NCBI GenBank assembly: GCA_016712345.1
Contig: JADJRH010000011.1
Coordinates: 3,472,001-3,536,000 of the forward strand
Direction: 5' to 3'
DNA: 64,000 nt
Source: Polyangiaceae bacterium
GTDB taxonomy: Bacteria > Myxococcota_A > Polyangia > Polyangiales > Polyangiaceae
Below, piece after piece: positions 15,625-25,344 of this stretch. The stretch's first letter is position 1. Each line of letters opens with the position of its first letter. The notes below the pieces were generated by a model, which worked only from the letters and a program-made list of their open reading frames with translations, was not told the DNA's origin and did no database searches. The position numbers and the translations under genes were made by a program.

Positions 15625-18600
15625 GAAACCTCCCCTGTGGGCGCTTCAGCGGCTTTTCGAAGCAGGGTGGAAGCGCTGTGGCGCGTGACAAGGTAGAAAA
15701 AGATCGCGGTGAGGGCAACGGCCAGAAAGACAATGGGTAGATACCTTACCCAAGCGGGCAACTGCTCCACGTAAAACCGAACAATCCAAAGCGAAAGTGC
15801 CGCAAAAAAGCCGACTCGAATAAGGATGGAGGCCGCTTCCAACCGGCCGAGAATCACCTTGGCGGCATCACCCGCGCGTTCCACAAGGCGGCGCCACAGG
15901 AGCTGTTCGTTGCGCCAATAGGTATAAATGACCGGGATGATTTCGAGCGTTAGAAATGCGCTTGTCACAAGCCCGCCCACCATGGGCGCTGCAATTCGCT
16001 TCATGACGTCGGCACCCGATCCCTGCGCCCACAGGAGTGGAATGAGCCCAATCAGCATTGTACCCACCGTCATGAGTTTGGGCCTGACTCGCTCAATGGT
16101 GCCTTCTGAATGGGCCAGTACAATGTCATCCAAGGTTTGAATGCGGCCCTCTTTGAGCCGACGTTCATACGCATGGTCGATGTACACAATCATCACAACG
16201 CCGGTTTGGGCGGCGAGCCCCACAAGGGCGATCACACCTACCCATACGGCGGTTGAAAGATTGTACCCTAAAAGCCACAAGGCCCAAACGCTCCCCACAA
16301 GGGCAAAGGGTACACTCAAGAGCACGATCAGCACTTCGGTAAAATTCTTGAATTGGAGGTAGAGAAGCACCACGGTGACAAGCAGGGCGAGCGGTACAAG
16401 AAACTTCATTCGCTCTTCCATGTCGGCGAGCAGTTCATACTGGCCTGTCCACTTGAGGTAAGAACCGGCGGGCAGTGTGACTTGTCCCGCGCGTTCGGCG
16501 GCGTTCACCGTGCGTTTGGCTTCGTCCACATAACTTCCCACGTCTTTGGAGGCGTCCATATCCACGTACACGTAGCCGACCAATAGGCCCGCTTCGTCGC
16601 GGATCATGGGGGGCCCGGTGTTGATCTGAATGTCGGCAATGGACCCAAGGGGTACCTGACGGAGCGGACCGTCGGATGTGGAAGTGGGGGCCGCGGCTCC
16701 CATGCCGTCCCCGGCCATGGAGGGAGCGGATTTTCCAAATTCGGGCAGAGGCACAGGGATCTGACGTAGGCTGTCAAGACTTGACCGGTAGTCTTGGGCG
16801 TATCGAACGTTGACGGTGAATCGATTTCTACCCTGGACGGTTGTTGTGACGGGCATTCCACCGAGGGCGGTTTCAATAACGCCGTTCACGTCTTCGACAA
16901 GAAGCCCGTGCCGCGCGAGAGCATTTCTGTCGGGAACAATGTCCACGTACAATCCACCCACGCTGCGCTCAAAGAGTACACTTCGCGTGCCGGACACGGC
17001 GGACACAACGCGCTCCAACTGGACGCCCGTTTTTTCGATCTCGTCGAGATCGTGGCCGTAGACTTTAATTCCAACCGGGGTGCGAATGCCGGTGGTGAGC
17101 ATGTCTACCCGGTTTCGAATAGGTTGGGTAAACGCGTTTGTAAACCCGGGCATTTGGAGTTTTGTGTTCATCTCCGAAATGAGTTCATCGCGGGTGATAG
17201 TCTCAAATTCAGGCCAAATGGCCGATGCCATGGGTCGCATGAAGTTGGGGATGACGCCCACGTAGAATCGGCGAACATACCGCGTTCTCCACTGCGACCG
17301 CGGTTTGAGTCGAACCACCGTTTCAACCATGGACAAGGGCGCGGGGTCGGTGGGCGTTTCAGCGCGGCCGACCTTTCCGAGAACCGCTTCCACCTCTGGA
17401 AAGGCGCGCAGAATTGCGTCTTGTTTTTGAAGCTGAACCTTGGCTTCTTCGATGGAGATGTTGGGAAGGGTTGTTGGCATGTACAGAAGGTCACCCTCGT
17501 CGAGCGGGGGCATAAATTCTGACCCCAACTTGCCGGCAATGGGTAGAGCCGAAACGAAAGCCATTAAACCGATGAGAACGGTTGTTGCCGGATTTTTGAG
17601 AGCGACATGAACGAAAGGCTCATAAAAGCGGCGAATGACGCGCGAAACGGGGTGGTTGGCCTCTGCGTACACCTTCCCTCGCAAAAGGTAGTCACGAAGG
17701 GCGGGAGCGACCGTGACAGAAAGGAGCGCCGCGGAGAGCATTACAAACGTCTTTGTGTACGCAAGCGGCTTGAAGAGCCTGCCGGCCTGACCGGTAAGGC
17801 CAAAAACGGGTAGGAACGAAACCGCGATAATACAGAGCGAAAAAAAGATGGCCGGTGTCACTTCACGGGCGGCCTCACTGAGCAGCTTTTCACGCTCTTC
17901 GCTTGAAATGTCGGGCGGCGCGTGCTCCAGCTTTTTGTGGGCCGCTTCCACCATGACAATTTCAGCATCGACGGTGGCACCAATGGCGATGGCGATCCCC
18001 CCGAGGGACATGATGGTGGCGGGTATACCCGCAAAGTACATGGGGATAAACGCTGCAACAACGGCGAGGGGTAAACTGATAATGGGTAGGAGCGCGCTTC
18101 GAATGTGGAGGAGAAACAGCACAATCACCACAGCGACAACGAACATCTCCTCGAAAAGCGCAACCTTGAGCGTGTCCATGGCGCGTTCAATGAGGCCCGC
18201 GCGACTGTACACAGTGACAATTTCCACCCCTTTGGGGAGCGACGGTTTGATCTCTGTCAGCTTTTGTTCAACCCGGCGAATGACGTCGAGCGCGTTTTCG
18301 CCGTAGCGCATGACAACCACGCCTGAAACGGTTTCTCCCAACCCGTCAAACTCGGCTGCTCCACGGCGAATTTCACCTCCCACAGTGACGCGGGCCACAT
18401 CGCGAAGCAATACGGGTGTTCCGTTTTCACCCGAGCGGAGAACGATCACGTCAATGTCTTGGGCGTTTTTCAGGTAGCCGCGCCCGCGAACGAAATATTC
18501 ACGTTCTGACATTTCAAGAACGCGACCGCCCACGTCGCCGTTGGACCGTCGAACGGCGCTCGCAACATCGGCAAGGGTTAGACCGTATCCGCGGAGTCGA

Positions 18601-19181
18601 ACGGGATCGATCACGATTTGATACTGCTGTTCATACCCTCCCACCGAGGCCACTTCTGAAACGCCTTCCACACTGGTAAGCGCGTAGCGGAGCGAATAGT
18701 CCTGAAGGGTTCGAAGGGCGGCGAGATCGTTTTGTCCAGAGCGGTCCACAAGGGCATATTGGTAGACCCATCCAATTCCTGTAGCGTCGGGACCAATACG
18801 AGTGACGGCGTCTTTGGGTAACTTTCCTTGAACGGCGTTGAGATATTCAAGCACGCGCGATCGCGCCCAATAAACGTCTGTACCTTCATCGAAAACAACG
18901 TAGACAAAACTCATCCCGAACATTGTCTGACCACGAACGTCGACAACATGGGGAGCACCGAGTAGAGAGGTGACCAATGGATATGTCACTTGGTCTTCGA
19001 CAAGAGTGGGGGATCGCCCCATCCATTCTGTGAAGACAATTACCTGGGGGTCAGAAAGATCTGGAATGGCGTCGAGCTTGATTCTGCGCATGGCAAACAC
19101 GCCGGCAACAGCGAGAGCCACCGCAAAAAATAGCACCAAGGCTCTGTTTTTGGCCGATGCGTCGATGAGCTTTCCAATCAT
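15621..19181 (-). CDS. cusA: heavy-metal RND efflux pump (CusA/CzcA family) with extended C-terminus
   Basis: A 1186-residue inner-membrane proton/metal antiporter. Diagnostic segments are KLDAIPDLSDPQVIVFTEW, the proton-relay aspartate helix GGIAIAIGATVDAEIVM, SEFMPPLDEGDLLYMPTTLP and RPKLMTVGTMLIGLIPLLWA. By recall of E. coli CusA, three periplasmic methionines bind the metal. The first two have counterparts here (APLSMVETVV, IRNRVDMLTTGI), while the third position (ARHGLLVEDV) is Leu. The protein is about 130 residues longer than usual: after the last canonical helix it continues with LLWRRLVERAG and two more hydrophobic helices ending in TLLRKAAEAPTGEVS. It starts 7 bases after the CusB stop and overlaps the cupredoxin gene. 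Copper/silver specificity is inferred from the neighbours. Confidence 0.92.
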   Translation of the reverse strand: MIGKLIDASAKNRALVLFFAVALAVAGVFAMRRIKLDAIPDLSDPQVIVFTEWMGRSPTLVEDQVTYPLVTSLLGAPHVVDVRGQTMFGMSFVYVVFDEGTDVYWARSRVLEYLNAVQGKLPKDAVTRIGPDATGIGWVYQYALVDRSGQNDLAALRTLQDYSLRYALTSVEGVSEVASVGGYEQQYQIVIDPVRLRGYGLTLADVASAVRRSNGDVGGRVLEMSEREYFVRGRGYLKNAQDIDVIVLRSGENGTPVLLRDVARVTVGGEIRRGAAEFDGLGETVSGVVVMRYGENALDVIRRVEQKLTEIKPSLPKGVEIVTVYSRAGLIERAMDTLKVALFEEMFVVAVVIVLFLLHIRSALLPIISLPLAVVAAFIPMYFAGIPATIMSLGGIAIAIGATVDAEIVMVEAAHKKLEHAPPDISSEEREKLLSEAAREVTPAIFFSLCIIAVSFLPVFGLTGQAGRLFKPLAYTKTFVMLSAALLSVTVAPALRDYLLRGKVYAEANHPVSRVIRRFYEPFVHVALKNPATTVLIGLMAFVSALPIAGKLGSEFMPPLDEGDLLYMPTTLPNISIEEAKVQLQKQDAILRAFPEVEAVLGKVGRAETPTDPAPLSMVETVVRLKPRSQWRTRYVRRFYVGVIPNFMRPMASAIWPEFETITRDELISEMNTKLQMPGFTNAFTQPIRNRVDMLTTGIRTPVGIKVYGHDLDEIEKTGVQLERVVSAVSGTRSVLFERSVGGLYVDIVPDRNALARHGLLVEDVNGVIETALGGMPVTTTVQGRNRFTVNVRYAQDYRSSLDSLRQIPVPLPEFGKSAPSMAGDGMGAAAPTSTSDGPLRQVPLGSIADIQINTGPPMIRDEAGLLVGYVYVDMDASKDVGSYVDEAKRTVNAAERAGQVTLPAGSYLKWTGQYELLADMEERMKFLVPLALLVTVVLLYLQFKNFTEVLIVLLSVPFALVGSVWALWLLGYNLSTAVWVGVIALVGLAAQTGVVMIVYIDHAYERRLKEGRIQTLDDIVLAHSEGTIERVRPKLMTVGTMLIGLIPLLWAQGSGADVMKRIAAPMVGGLVTSAFLTLEIIPVIYTYWRNEQLLWRRLVERAGDAAKVILGRLEAASILIRVGFFAALSLWIVRFYVEQLPAWVRYLPIVFLAVALTAIFFYLVTRHSASTLLRKAAEAPTGEVS

Positions 19182-19188
19182 GACGCGC

Positions 19189-20607
19189 CTACCTGTGGTT
19201 ATGCGGAGTGGAAGGTGACGTCACCGGCATGGCCGACGCGGATGAAGAAGGGGCCGCGGAGGGCTGGGATGTGGCGGAAGCTTGTGGAGTGGAAAGAGCG
19301 GCTCGAAGTCGGCTTTCAGAGTCGAGAAGGAACCCGCCGCGGGTCACCACTTGTTCGCCGACCTGAAGGCCCTTGAGAATGGCGATTTTATCACCAAGGG
19401 GGCGCCCCACTTTGACAAGTCGAGGCTCAAATCTCCCCTCCCCTGCCGCAACGAAAACGTATTGATCCGCGCCGGTGTCCACCACGGCATCACGCGGCAC
19501 GAAGAGAGCGCTCTCATCGGGAAGGGTAAAACTCACCTCGCCGAGTTGGCCGGGCTTGAGCGAATTGTCCTCGTTTTTGAGCGTAATTCGAACGCGAGCG
19601 GAGCGCGCCGATCGGGTTAGATCCGGTTCAATCAGGTCCACATGAGCCATGTGTACATCTGCCGGTCTACCCATTGGGGTGAACTGAACGGCGGCGCCCG
19701 GCTCCACGTCGGCAAGGTTTTGTTCGTTGAGATTGGCAATGGCCCACACACTTGTCAGATCGGAAACTTCATAGAGGGCTGTTTCGGGCATGACGCGAGA
19801 ACCGAGCACCACCAAAACTTTGGTGACAACCCCGGCGGCGGGCGCGCGAACAGCAACGGTGCGGGTAGGTTTTCCGTTTTTGAGAACCGAATCGATCTCC
19901 CCATTGGAAACCCCTAACAAGACAAGTGCGCGGCGCGATGCGGAGAGCATATCGTCCGATGTTTTTCCGAGGGCTGCGGACACCGCCGGGTCAGACGCCA
20001 TGCGATTGGCGGCGAGCAGTTCTTCCTGCGCTCGTTGAATGTCGGGGCTCCAAATGTACGCAAGCGGTTGACCGCGTTTGACGGTGACCCCGGTTTCACG
20101 AACCGTAAGCCCTTCAACAAAACCCGCGGCTCGAACGCGAACTTCTGACATGCCGCTCTGAGGCGCTTCGATCACCGCGGGAACTCGGAGCACGCTGCTC
20201 GACCGACCTGACTCAACAGCCACGGTTCCAAGTCCGATGAGTTGTTGACGATCGGCGGAGAGCGTAACGACGGACAGACCCTGCGGTGCGGGCGCGCTGG
20301 ACGAGGGTTGGGAAGGTTGCGTGTCGCGCCGGTCGTCGGCAATGGGCTCCAAGTCCATGTGGCAGATGGGGCAGGTTCCCGGATCGGGCGACCGGACTGG
20401 GGGGGGCATGGCGCAGTAGAACCGGTCGGGCCGAACCTCACCTTGGCTGGACGATGACGGCCCCCACATGGTGAAAACGTTGTAGCCGGCGAGCAAGGTG
20501 ACGAGAGCCAGCAAAATCCAGCGCACAACCGACATGACACGCAGACCGCGAGCGGACGGGTGGTGGGGCGCGTGGGTCTCCGTTGAATTGGAAGACGGAG
20601 CGGACAT
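19189..20607 (-). CDS. cusB: CusB-type periplasmic adaptor with N-terminal heavy-metal-binding motif
   Basis: A 472-residue membrane-fusion protein. One transmembrane helix (about 28-47) is followed by a metal-binding module YCAMPPPVRSPDPGTCPICH and MDLEPI, a variant of the YTCPMHP...CPKCGMDL pattern in which the first His is replaced. Lipoyl/barrel-sandwich halves follow (VRAAGFVEGLTVRETGVTVK; IWSPDIQRAQEELLAA; VRAPAAGVVTKV), then beta-barrel and membrane-proximal domains ending at a Ser/Pro/His-rich tail with HNHR. The ATG has a GAGGAAA ribosome site. It is the second gene of the Cu/Ag operon and links the RND pump to the outer-membrane channel. Confidence 0.92.
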   Translation of the reverse strand: MSAPSSNSTETHAPHHPSARGLRVMSVVRWILLALVTLLAGYNVFTMWGPSSSSQGEVRPDRFYCAMPPPVRSPDPGTCPICHMDLEPIADDRRDTQPSQPSSSAPAPQGLSVVTLSADRQQLIGLGTVAVESGRSSSVLRVPAVIEAPQSGMSEVRVRAAGFVEGLTVRETGVTVKRGQPLAYIWSPDIQRAQEELLAANRMASDPAVSAALGKTSDDMLSASRRALVLLGVSNGEIDSVLKNGKPTRTVAVRAPAAGVVTKVLVVLGSRVMPETALYEVSDLTSVWAIANLNEQNLADVEPGAAVQFTPMGRPADVHMAHVDLIEPDLTRSARSARVRITLKNEDNSLKPGQLGEVSFTLPDESALFVPRDAVVDTGADQYVFVAAGEGRFEPRLVKVGRPLGDKIAILKGLQVGEQVVTRGGFLLDSESRLRAALSTPQASATSQPSAAPSSSASAMPVTSPSTPHNHR

Positions 20608-20756
20608 GGCGTTTCCTCACGGAGATCGCCCCCCGACATGGGATCATCCCATTTGGGGCACGGCGATCTGACAGTTAGAAAAAAACCTGATGAACAGCGA
20701 TCACGAGGCGAAATCCACCCTTCGGCGGATGATTAAGACGCCCCGTGGGAGAGCTT

Positions 20757-21200
20757 TCAACAGAGGAAACGCGATGTTTTTTGGTAGATGGGTATGGGAG
20801 GCGGCGCTCTACCGAGAGGCGGAGGCGCAGGAGTTAGAATGACCGCCTTTGTGTACACATGGCCGTGATCAGGAACAGGGGCGGCGATGGGTAGAACGGC
20901 AACGACGGGAACCGCCGGTTCCAACAATTCTGACTGGAAGCGGAAGGTGTCAGCCGTTTCAAACCGGCGCGATTCACAACATGGGGTGCGATTGGCCTGG
21001 GGTGCTTCGGTGACCTGAGTGACCTCTTCAAGCGAAGCGCCGGGCTTGGGGCAACAACAGGTGAGTTTGGCCTGCGCCAAACCAAAACACCAGACGAACG
21101 AAAAGCCGCCGAGACCCGTGGCTGCAAGCAATGAAACGAGCGCCACCAGGGAGAACAGAGTTCTCCAAGCAAAGGTTTTGCGCGCAGCGTTTCTGGGCAT
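20757..21200 (-). CDS. small Cys-rich exported protein heading the metal efflux operon
   Basis: The ATG at 21200 gives 147 residues: a basic N-terminus (RNAARKTFAW), a hydrophobic segment (about 14-40), then TCCCPKPG and PCCESRRF, followed by a Pro-rich C-terminal half with DHGHVYTKA. The paired and triple cysteines plus His suggest a thiol metal-binding site outside the membrane. It lies about 150 bases upstream of cusB on the same strand and has no recognised Pfam-like pattern. Membership of the metal operon is inferred from position and cysteines. The 149-base gap to cusB leaves room for a second promoter. Confidence 0.65.
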   Translation of the reverse strand: MPRNAARKTFAWRTLFSLVALVSLLAATGLGGFSFVWCFGLAQAKLTCCCPKPGASLEEVTQVTEAPQANRTPCCESRRFETADTFRFQSELLEPAVPVVAVLPIAAPVPDHGHVYTKAVILTPAPPPLGRAPPPIPIYQKTSRFLC

Positions 21201-21303
21201 GGCCTGGGGCACGGCGTGCACCGCCGACGAATGGAGCGTGCCACAAGTTGAAAAGGTGCACCAGAGGAGAATGCGACAATTCGTCGCAGGGGGCTGGGAG
21301 CGC

Positions 21304-22407
21304 TTATTTGGCAGCGGAAGCGGCCTGATTAAACCCGGCACCCTGTGGGATGGGTTGAACGCGCGACTTGAGGAGCGCGATCACTTCTTCGTCGGATTTG
21401 GGCTTCCCGTCGAGGCGGACATACAGTTTTGCAAGCGTCTTCCATTGACCTGTCCAAAGGAGAATGGACACCAGGAAAAAATCGATCTTTTCGAACACGA
21501 TGGCGCCTTCACGGGCATATCGGTCGATGTTGTCGCGAAACTCAGTGGGTAGTTCGGTCCAGTGGCGGGTAGCCTTGAGGTGATGACCGATATGGTAACC
21601 GTCGTTGAATGCGCGGCGGTTGTAACCGCTGTTGATGCAGGTGATGGAGTTGGACAGGCCATCGTTTTTGCGGCCTGTGTTGACGAATGCGTGTTGGCCC
21701 CAGTTACCTACCATCATGAGGAAGCGAACAGCGCAGTAGGGAATGGCAAACGCGACGAGGCCAAAACGCCAGTCGAGGAGGAGGGAGGCCACGATAAGCG
21801 ATTGGTGGCAAAGTTCACCCACCACGGCTCGCTTGGCCATGAGCATGCGGCGCTTGCGAACAAAGTAGAGCGTCAGCTCAATGAGGATGAAGAAAAAGAA
21901 CCGGCCGAAGTACACAAGGAAGTTGAGAAAGCTGTCGCGGCGGTAGCGCATTGTCGACGACAGATCTTCAGGCATGTTGTCTTCAACATGGTGCATGCCG
22001 AGATGATGTTCGGCGTAGCCGGTGGGAATGCCGAAGTAGAACGACATGGCGTAGGGATGCATGCGATCAAGCACTTTGGGCCGCCGAATAAACGGCCTGT
22101 GCATGGTGCAGTGGAGCATGAGAATAACCGGCGCGGAGTACCAAGCCCAAACCGTGATGTACACACCGGCTGCAACGAGATGGCTCCAGGCGGGTAGGCC
22201 GGGCCAGTGGAGCGCGGCCCACAAGCCCCCCATGGCAACGGACATGATCGCGATCACCTTGAGGGTGAGCCTGACGAACACTTCATCGCGCGGCTCGTAA
22301 AGGGCGCGTTTGCACCAGCGGGACAAAAACCCGTCTCCGTACGTGGGAGATTCGGTGATGTCGGTGATCTGGACGGGCGCAGTGGTCGCCATAGCGGAGT
22401 GGTTCAT
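21304..22407 (-). CDS. membrane fatty acid desaturase
   Basis: Using the ATG at 22407 (MNHSAMATTAPV) gives 367 residues with four to six membrane segments and the three histidine boxes of membrane di-iron desaturases: HCTMHR at about 102, EHHLGMHHVE at about 133 and GYHIGHHLKATRHW at about 275. These bind the di-iron centre that removes hydrogens from an acyl chain. The frame extends upstream to 22494, but that extension is basic and lacks a ribosome site. The gene ends 103 bases before the Cys-rich protein of the metal operon. The acyl substrate and position of the double bond cannot be told. Confidence 0.88.
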   Translation of the reverse strand: MNHSAMATTAPVQITDITESPTYGDGFLSRWCKRALYEPRDEVFVRLTLKVIAIMSVAMGGLWAALHWPGLPAWSHLVAAGVYITVWAWYSAPVILMLHCTMHRPFIRRPKVLDRMHPYAMSFYFGIPTGYAEHHLGMHHVEDNMPEDLSSTMRYRRDSFLNFLVYFGRFFFFILIELTLYFVRKRRMLMAKRAVVGELCHQSLIVASLLLDWRFGLVAFAIPYCAVRFLMMVGNWGQHAFVNTGRKNDGLSNSITCINSGYNRRAFNDGYHIGHHLKATRHWTELPTEFRDNIDRYAREGAIVFEKIDFFLVSILLWTGQWKTLAKLYVRLDGKPKSDEEVIALLKSRVQPIPQGAGFNQAASAAK

Positions 22408-22532
22408 ACTCCATCTCTCGCGTCGGAGAAAGAGCGCATTTCTGCGTAAATTTCCGCCGACGCGAAGGCCTTTACGCGCGTCAAATTCGCGCACTGTGAG
22501 CGGGCAGGCTTACAACGTTTGGAGGCCGCTTA

Positions 22533-24890
22533 TCAAAGCGTCTTCACGTATTCGATAACGGCTTTTTGGTCCGCCGCGGAAAGGTCGAGCGACAGGTTGT
22601 CATTCAGGTGCTTGATCACGTCGTTTAGATTGTCGTACCTACCATCGTGAAAAAAGACGGCGTTATCCCAAACGTTAACGAGCGCCGGTGCTTTCAAGTC
22701 AACCGCTTTGCGATTGGGTCGAGGCCTGAAATCGAGCGTTTCTTGTACAAAGTCAGAATCGCCCAAGTCGCGGTCGCCGCGCAGTTCTTTGAGGAGTTGA
22801 GATTCAAGCGGAGGAAACAAGCTTTCAAAAAAGGTTCCAATGAGAACGTGGGAGTTTTCTGAAAGTGTACCCACGTTGTAGAAGATGGGCCCCGACTCTT
22901 TGCCACCTCCAAACTCGTTGTCAGGATCGGGGTTACCACTCGTGAATTTTTCACCCATGTGACAGCCGGCGCACTTTTGCTCAAAGACACCTTTGCCCTG
23001 TTCCGCAAGGGTTTCATCGACAGTGGGTGTTTGGATTTTGGGAATTCCAAACGCGACCCATTGGGCCAGCGCATCGGTGTCATCGGGCGAAAGGTTTCCA
23101 CCGAGGCGCTCTGTTACGACGACGGTGGCAAACTCGGTTACGTCGTGATGTGTACCCTGCGCATGAAGCCAGCCGCGCCCGGCCACGCCGCCGTAAAGGG
23201 AGGTGGTTCGGCGCTCACCTTCCATTGTGGCCCACAAAGTTCCGTCGTTTCCACCGCCTGGATGGCAGCTCGCGCATGTGCCCAGTCGACTTTGAGTGAG
23301 GCTCGGATATTTGTCAGGGTTGGAAGATTCAAACAAAACCTTTCCTCGCCGCAACGCCGGGCTCATCGGGTCTGAGTCAACGAGGGTAATCTGCGCCGTT
23401 TCTTGGAGATCAGGCAGATCGGGAACATTGCCAATGTATCTCACCATTTGTTGACTTGATACTACCGCCCCGGCGGCCGGTACTTCAGGGACGTCGCGGT
23501 ATTCATACGGTACAAATTGGGGCTTGGGTAGATTGGCTGAATCGGCGTAGGCGGAAAGGTCGACCACCGAAGCGAACACCGAGTTATCGTACACAACGTA
23601 CGCTTTTTTCCCGTTGGGAAGAACGGCAAACCCGGAGGGATTTTGTCCGCTCAAGGTGAAATGATGTTGGGTAGATGGGTGGAGCGTTGTCGCATCAAAA
23701 AGCGCCAGTTCATCAGACATGTGGGAAAGCACAAGTGCCCTGCGTCCGCCGCGGGTGAAGCCGATGAACTTGACCATACCCAGGTCTGTCAGACCGTTGC
23801 TGCCCGTTGGAAATGCTGGAAACCGGTTGACCTGTTGGTCTTCTTTTCCAGGGATGAGCGTGCGCGCGACAAATTCGGTCTCCGCGCCGAACTTTTCACA
23901 CTGGAGGTAGCTGTCGGCGACAGGGCGTTCCACATTTCCAATGGAGAGTTGCTCCTCAGGTTCGTCGGTGTTGCGGGCATCGATAAAAAAGATGAACGGG
24001 GGAGCAAGTTCACCCGGGCGGGGAGAAAACGCCGCGTTCAGTTCTGCGGCGTTGGGTCCGCGCTCAACAACCGGTTGACCGGCAACGCGCGTTCCGGGCA
24101 TCCATCCGCGGGTGCCGGCCGGGTCCAAAAATACGCCCCACAACTGGGAGGCGACCCCTTCTGACACCATGCGAATGGGCTGCACAGCAAACACATCCGC
24201 GAGACACTTTGCCTTTTCAAGATTGAGCGTGTCCTGGAAAACAAGGTCTTTTTTGACTGTCAGATCGGGCGCTGAAATGACCGACACATGCCCGAGGTTT
24301 TCCATGGTGGTGCCTTCGGGTAGAAAGTGAGAAACAATAACTGTTTCTGAATCTGGGAAAACGCTCAAAGCCATGGGACGGCGGCGAACGGCAATGTTGC
24401 CTTCTACCCAGTAGCGTTTTTCGTTGCGAATGAGGGATGTCACGGTGTCGCCCACGTACGAAGAGACAAAGGCGTGACCACCGTCGGGGCTCACCACCAA
24501 ATGCCGAGGTTCGCGCCCAATTCCGTCGGCCTCTCCGAGCGTTTGAACAACCTTTCGTGCGGCGCGATCGATCACTGTAACGGTGTTGGCCCGGGAAGCG
24601 GCGACAAGTACAAATGCGCCGTCGGGTGTGATTGAAACGCTTGTTGGGTGGCCGGAGATGGGTAGATCGCCGACGCGTTTGTCGGTGGAAGAGTCGACAA
24701 TTACAACCTTGTCGGCATCGGGAACAACGGCCCACACTTCAGCTCCGTCGGGTGAAACCGCGACAGGGGCGGACGACGTGGCTTGTCGAATGGTGCGCTT
24801 GGCAGACAAGGTTAACTTGAGTTGACTGGGCGCTTGATTGGAAACCCCGACGGCGATTCTACCAACGCCGCGGGCCGCAATTCTACCCAC
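22533..24890 (-). CDS. C-terminal part of a frameshifted beta-propeller/di-haem cytochrome
   Basis: The frame shows YVTN-like repeats (PVAVSPDGAEVWAVVPDAD, SVSITPDGAFVLVAAS, HLVVSPDGGHAFVSSYVGD), two haem-binding motifs CASCH and CAGCH and a late VFFHDGRYDNLNDVI block, the same plan as the lipoprotein at 2293-4824. It has no signal peptide. Upstream of the apparent GTG start (24890) the same frame stays open and sensible (IYHFTNNPFAEAEPPGDIE) back to about 24955, where it meets the frame of the signal-bearing part at 24812-25339. A single-base change in the GC run at about 24953-24964 separates them. Intact, the product would be a lipoprotein of about 930 residues. Confidence 0.82.
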   Translation of the reverse strand: MGRIAARGVGRIAVGVSNQAPSQLKLTLSAKRTIRQATSSAPVAVSPDGAEVWAVVPDADKVVIVDSSTDKRVGDLPISGHPTSVSITPDGAFVLVAASRANTVTVIDRAARKVVQTLGEADGIGREPRHLVVSPDGGHAFVSSYVGDTVTSLIRNEKRYWVEGNIAVRRRPMALSVFPDSETVIVSHFLPEGTTMENLGHVSVISAPDLTVKKDLVFQDTLNLEKAKCLADVFAVQPIRMVSEGVASQLWGVFLDPAGTRGWMPGTRVAGQPVVERGPNAAELNAAFSPRPGELAPPFIFFIDARNTDEPEEQLSIGNVERPVADSYLQCEKFGAETEFVARTLIPGKEDQQVNRFPAFPTGSNGLTDLGMVKFIGFTRGGRRALVLSHMSDELALFDATTLHPSTQHHFTLSGQNPSGFAVLPNGKKAYVVYDNSVFASVVDLSAYADSANLPKPQFVPYEYRDVPEVPAAGAVVSSQQMVRYIGNVPDLPDLQETAQITLVDSDPMSPALRRGKVLFESSNPDKYPSLTQSRLGTCASCHPGGGNDGTLWATMEGERRTTSLYGGVAGRGWLHAQGTHHDVTEFATVVVTERLGGNLSPDDTDALAQWVAFGIPKIQTPTVDETLAEQGKGVFEQKCAGCHMGEKFTSGNPDPDNEFGGGKESGPIFYNVGTLSENSHVLIGTFFESLFPPLESQLLKELRGDRDLGDSDFVQETLDFRPRPNRKAVDLKAPALVNVWDNAVFFHDGRYDNLNDVIKHLNDNLSLDLSAADQKAVIEYVKTL

Positions 24891-25339
24891 TTCAATATCG
24901 CCGGGAGGTTCTGCCTCGGCAAACGGGTTGTTTGTAAAATGATAGATTTGAGCGGCGCCGCCCCGTCGCCGACATTCACCACAACGTCGCGGAGGGCTGT
25001 GTCGGCAAGGTTTTCAAAATAAAGTTCTACCCACAAAATCCCGGGCCGTTTGACAACGGGCTTGACCCACGCGGTGAGGGCAAGCTCGCTCGATTGTCCC
25101 ACCACCGTTGCCACGCCGGGCTTTGGGTCGAGGGTGGTTTCTAAAAGCGCGGGATGGGTAGGATCGATACTGACGGTAAAAGTTGCTTCCACAGGGTCGG
25201 CGGCAATGTCAGGGACCGTGACAGCGGGCCCCGGTTGCTCCGAGGGAGTGGAATCGTCAACGACACAGGCGGGGACGGCCACGCCAAATGTCGCAACGAG
25301 AAGCCAAGGTGAAATTCGGCGGTAGATCGCGGTAGTCAT
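24812..25339 (-). CDS. N-terminal part of the same frameshifted di-haem cytochrome (lipoprotein signal)
   Basis: Starting at the ATG at 25339, the protein begins with a lipoprotein signal (LVATFGVAVPAC) and continues with a beta-sandwich-like segment through VELYFENLADTALRDVVVNV and GDGAA. After GDGAA (about 24957) the frame degenerates into unlikely sequence (PLKSIILQTTRLPRQNL) before stopping at 24812. The alternative frame continues directly into the propeller protein. This entry and the previous one are therefore one gene interrupted by a one-base indel. The lipoprotein gene at 25345-25884 ends 5 bases upstream, so the pair is probably transcribed from the promoter region 25885-26011. Confidence 0.75.
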   Translation of the reverse strand: MTTAIYRRISPWLLVATFGVAVPACVVDDSTPSEQPGPAVTVPDIAADPVEATFTVSIDPTHPALLETTLDPKPGVATVVGQSSELALTAWVKPVVKRPGILWVELYFENLADTALRDVVVNVGDGAAPLKSIILQTTRLPRQNLPAILKWVELRPAALVESPSGFPIKRPVNSS

Positions 25340-25344
25340 GACGA

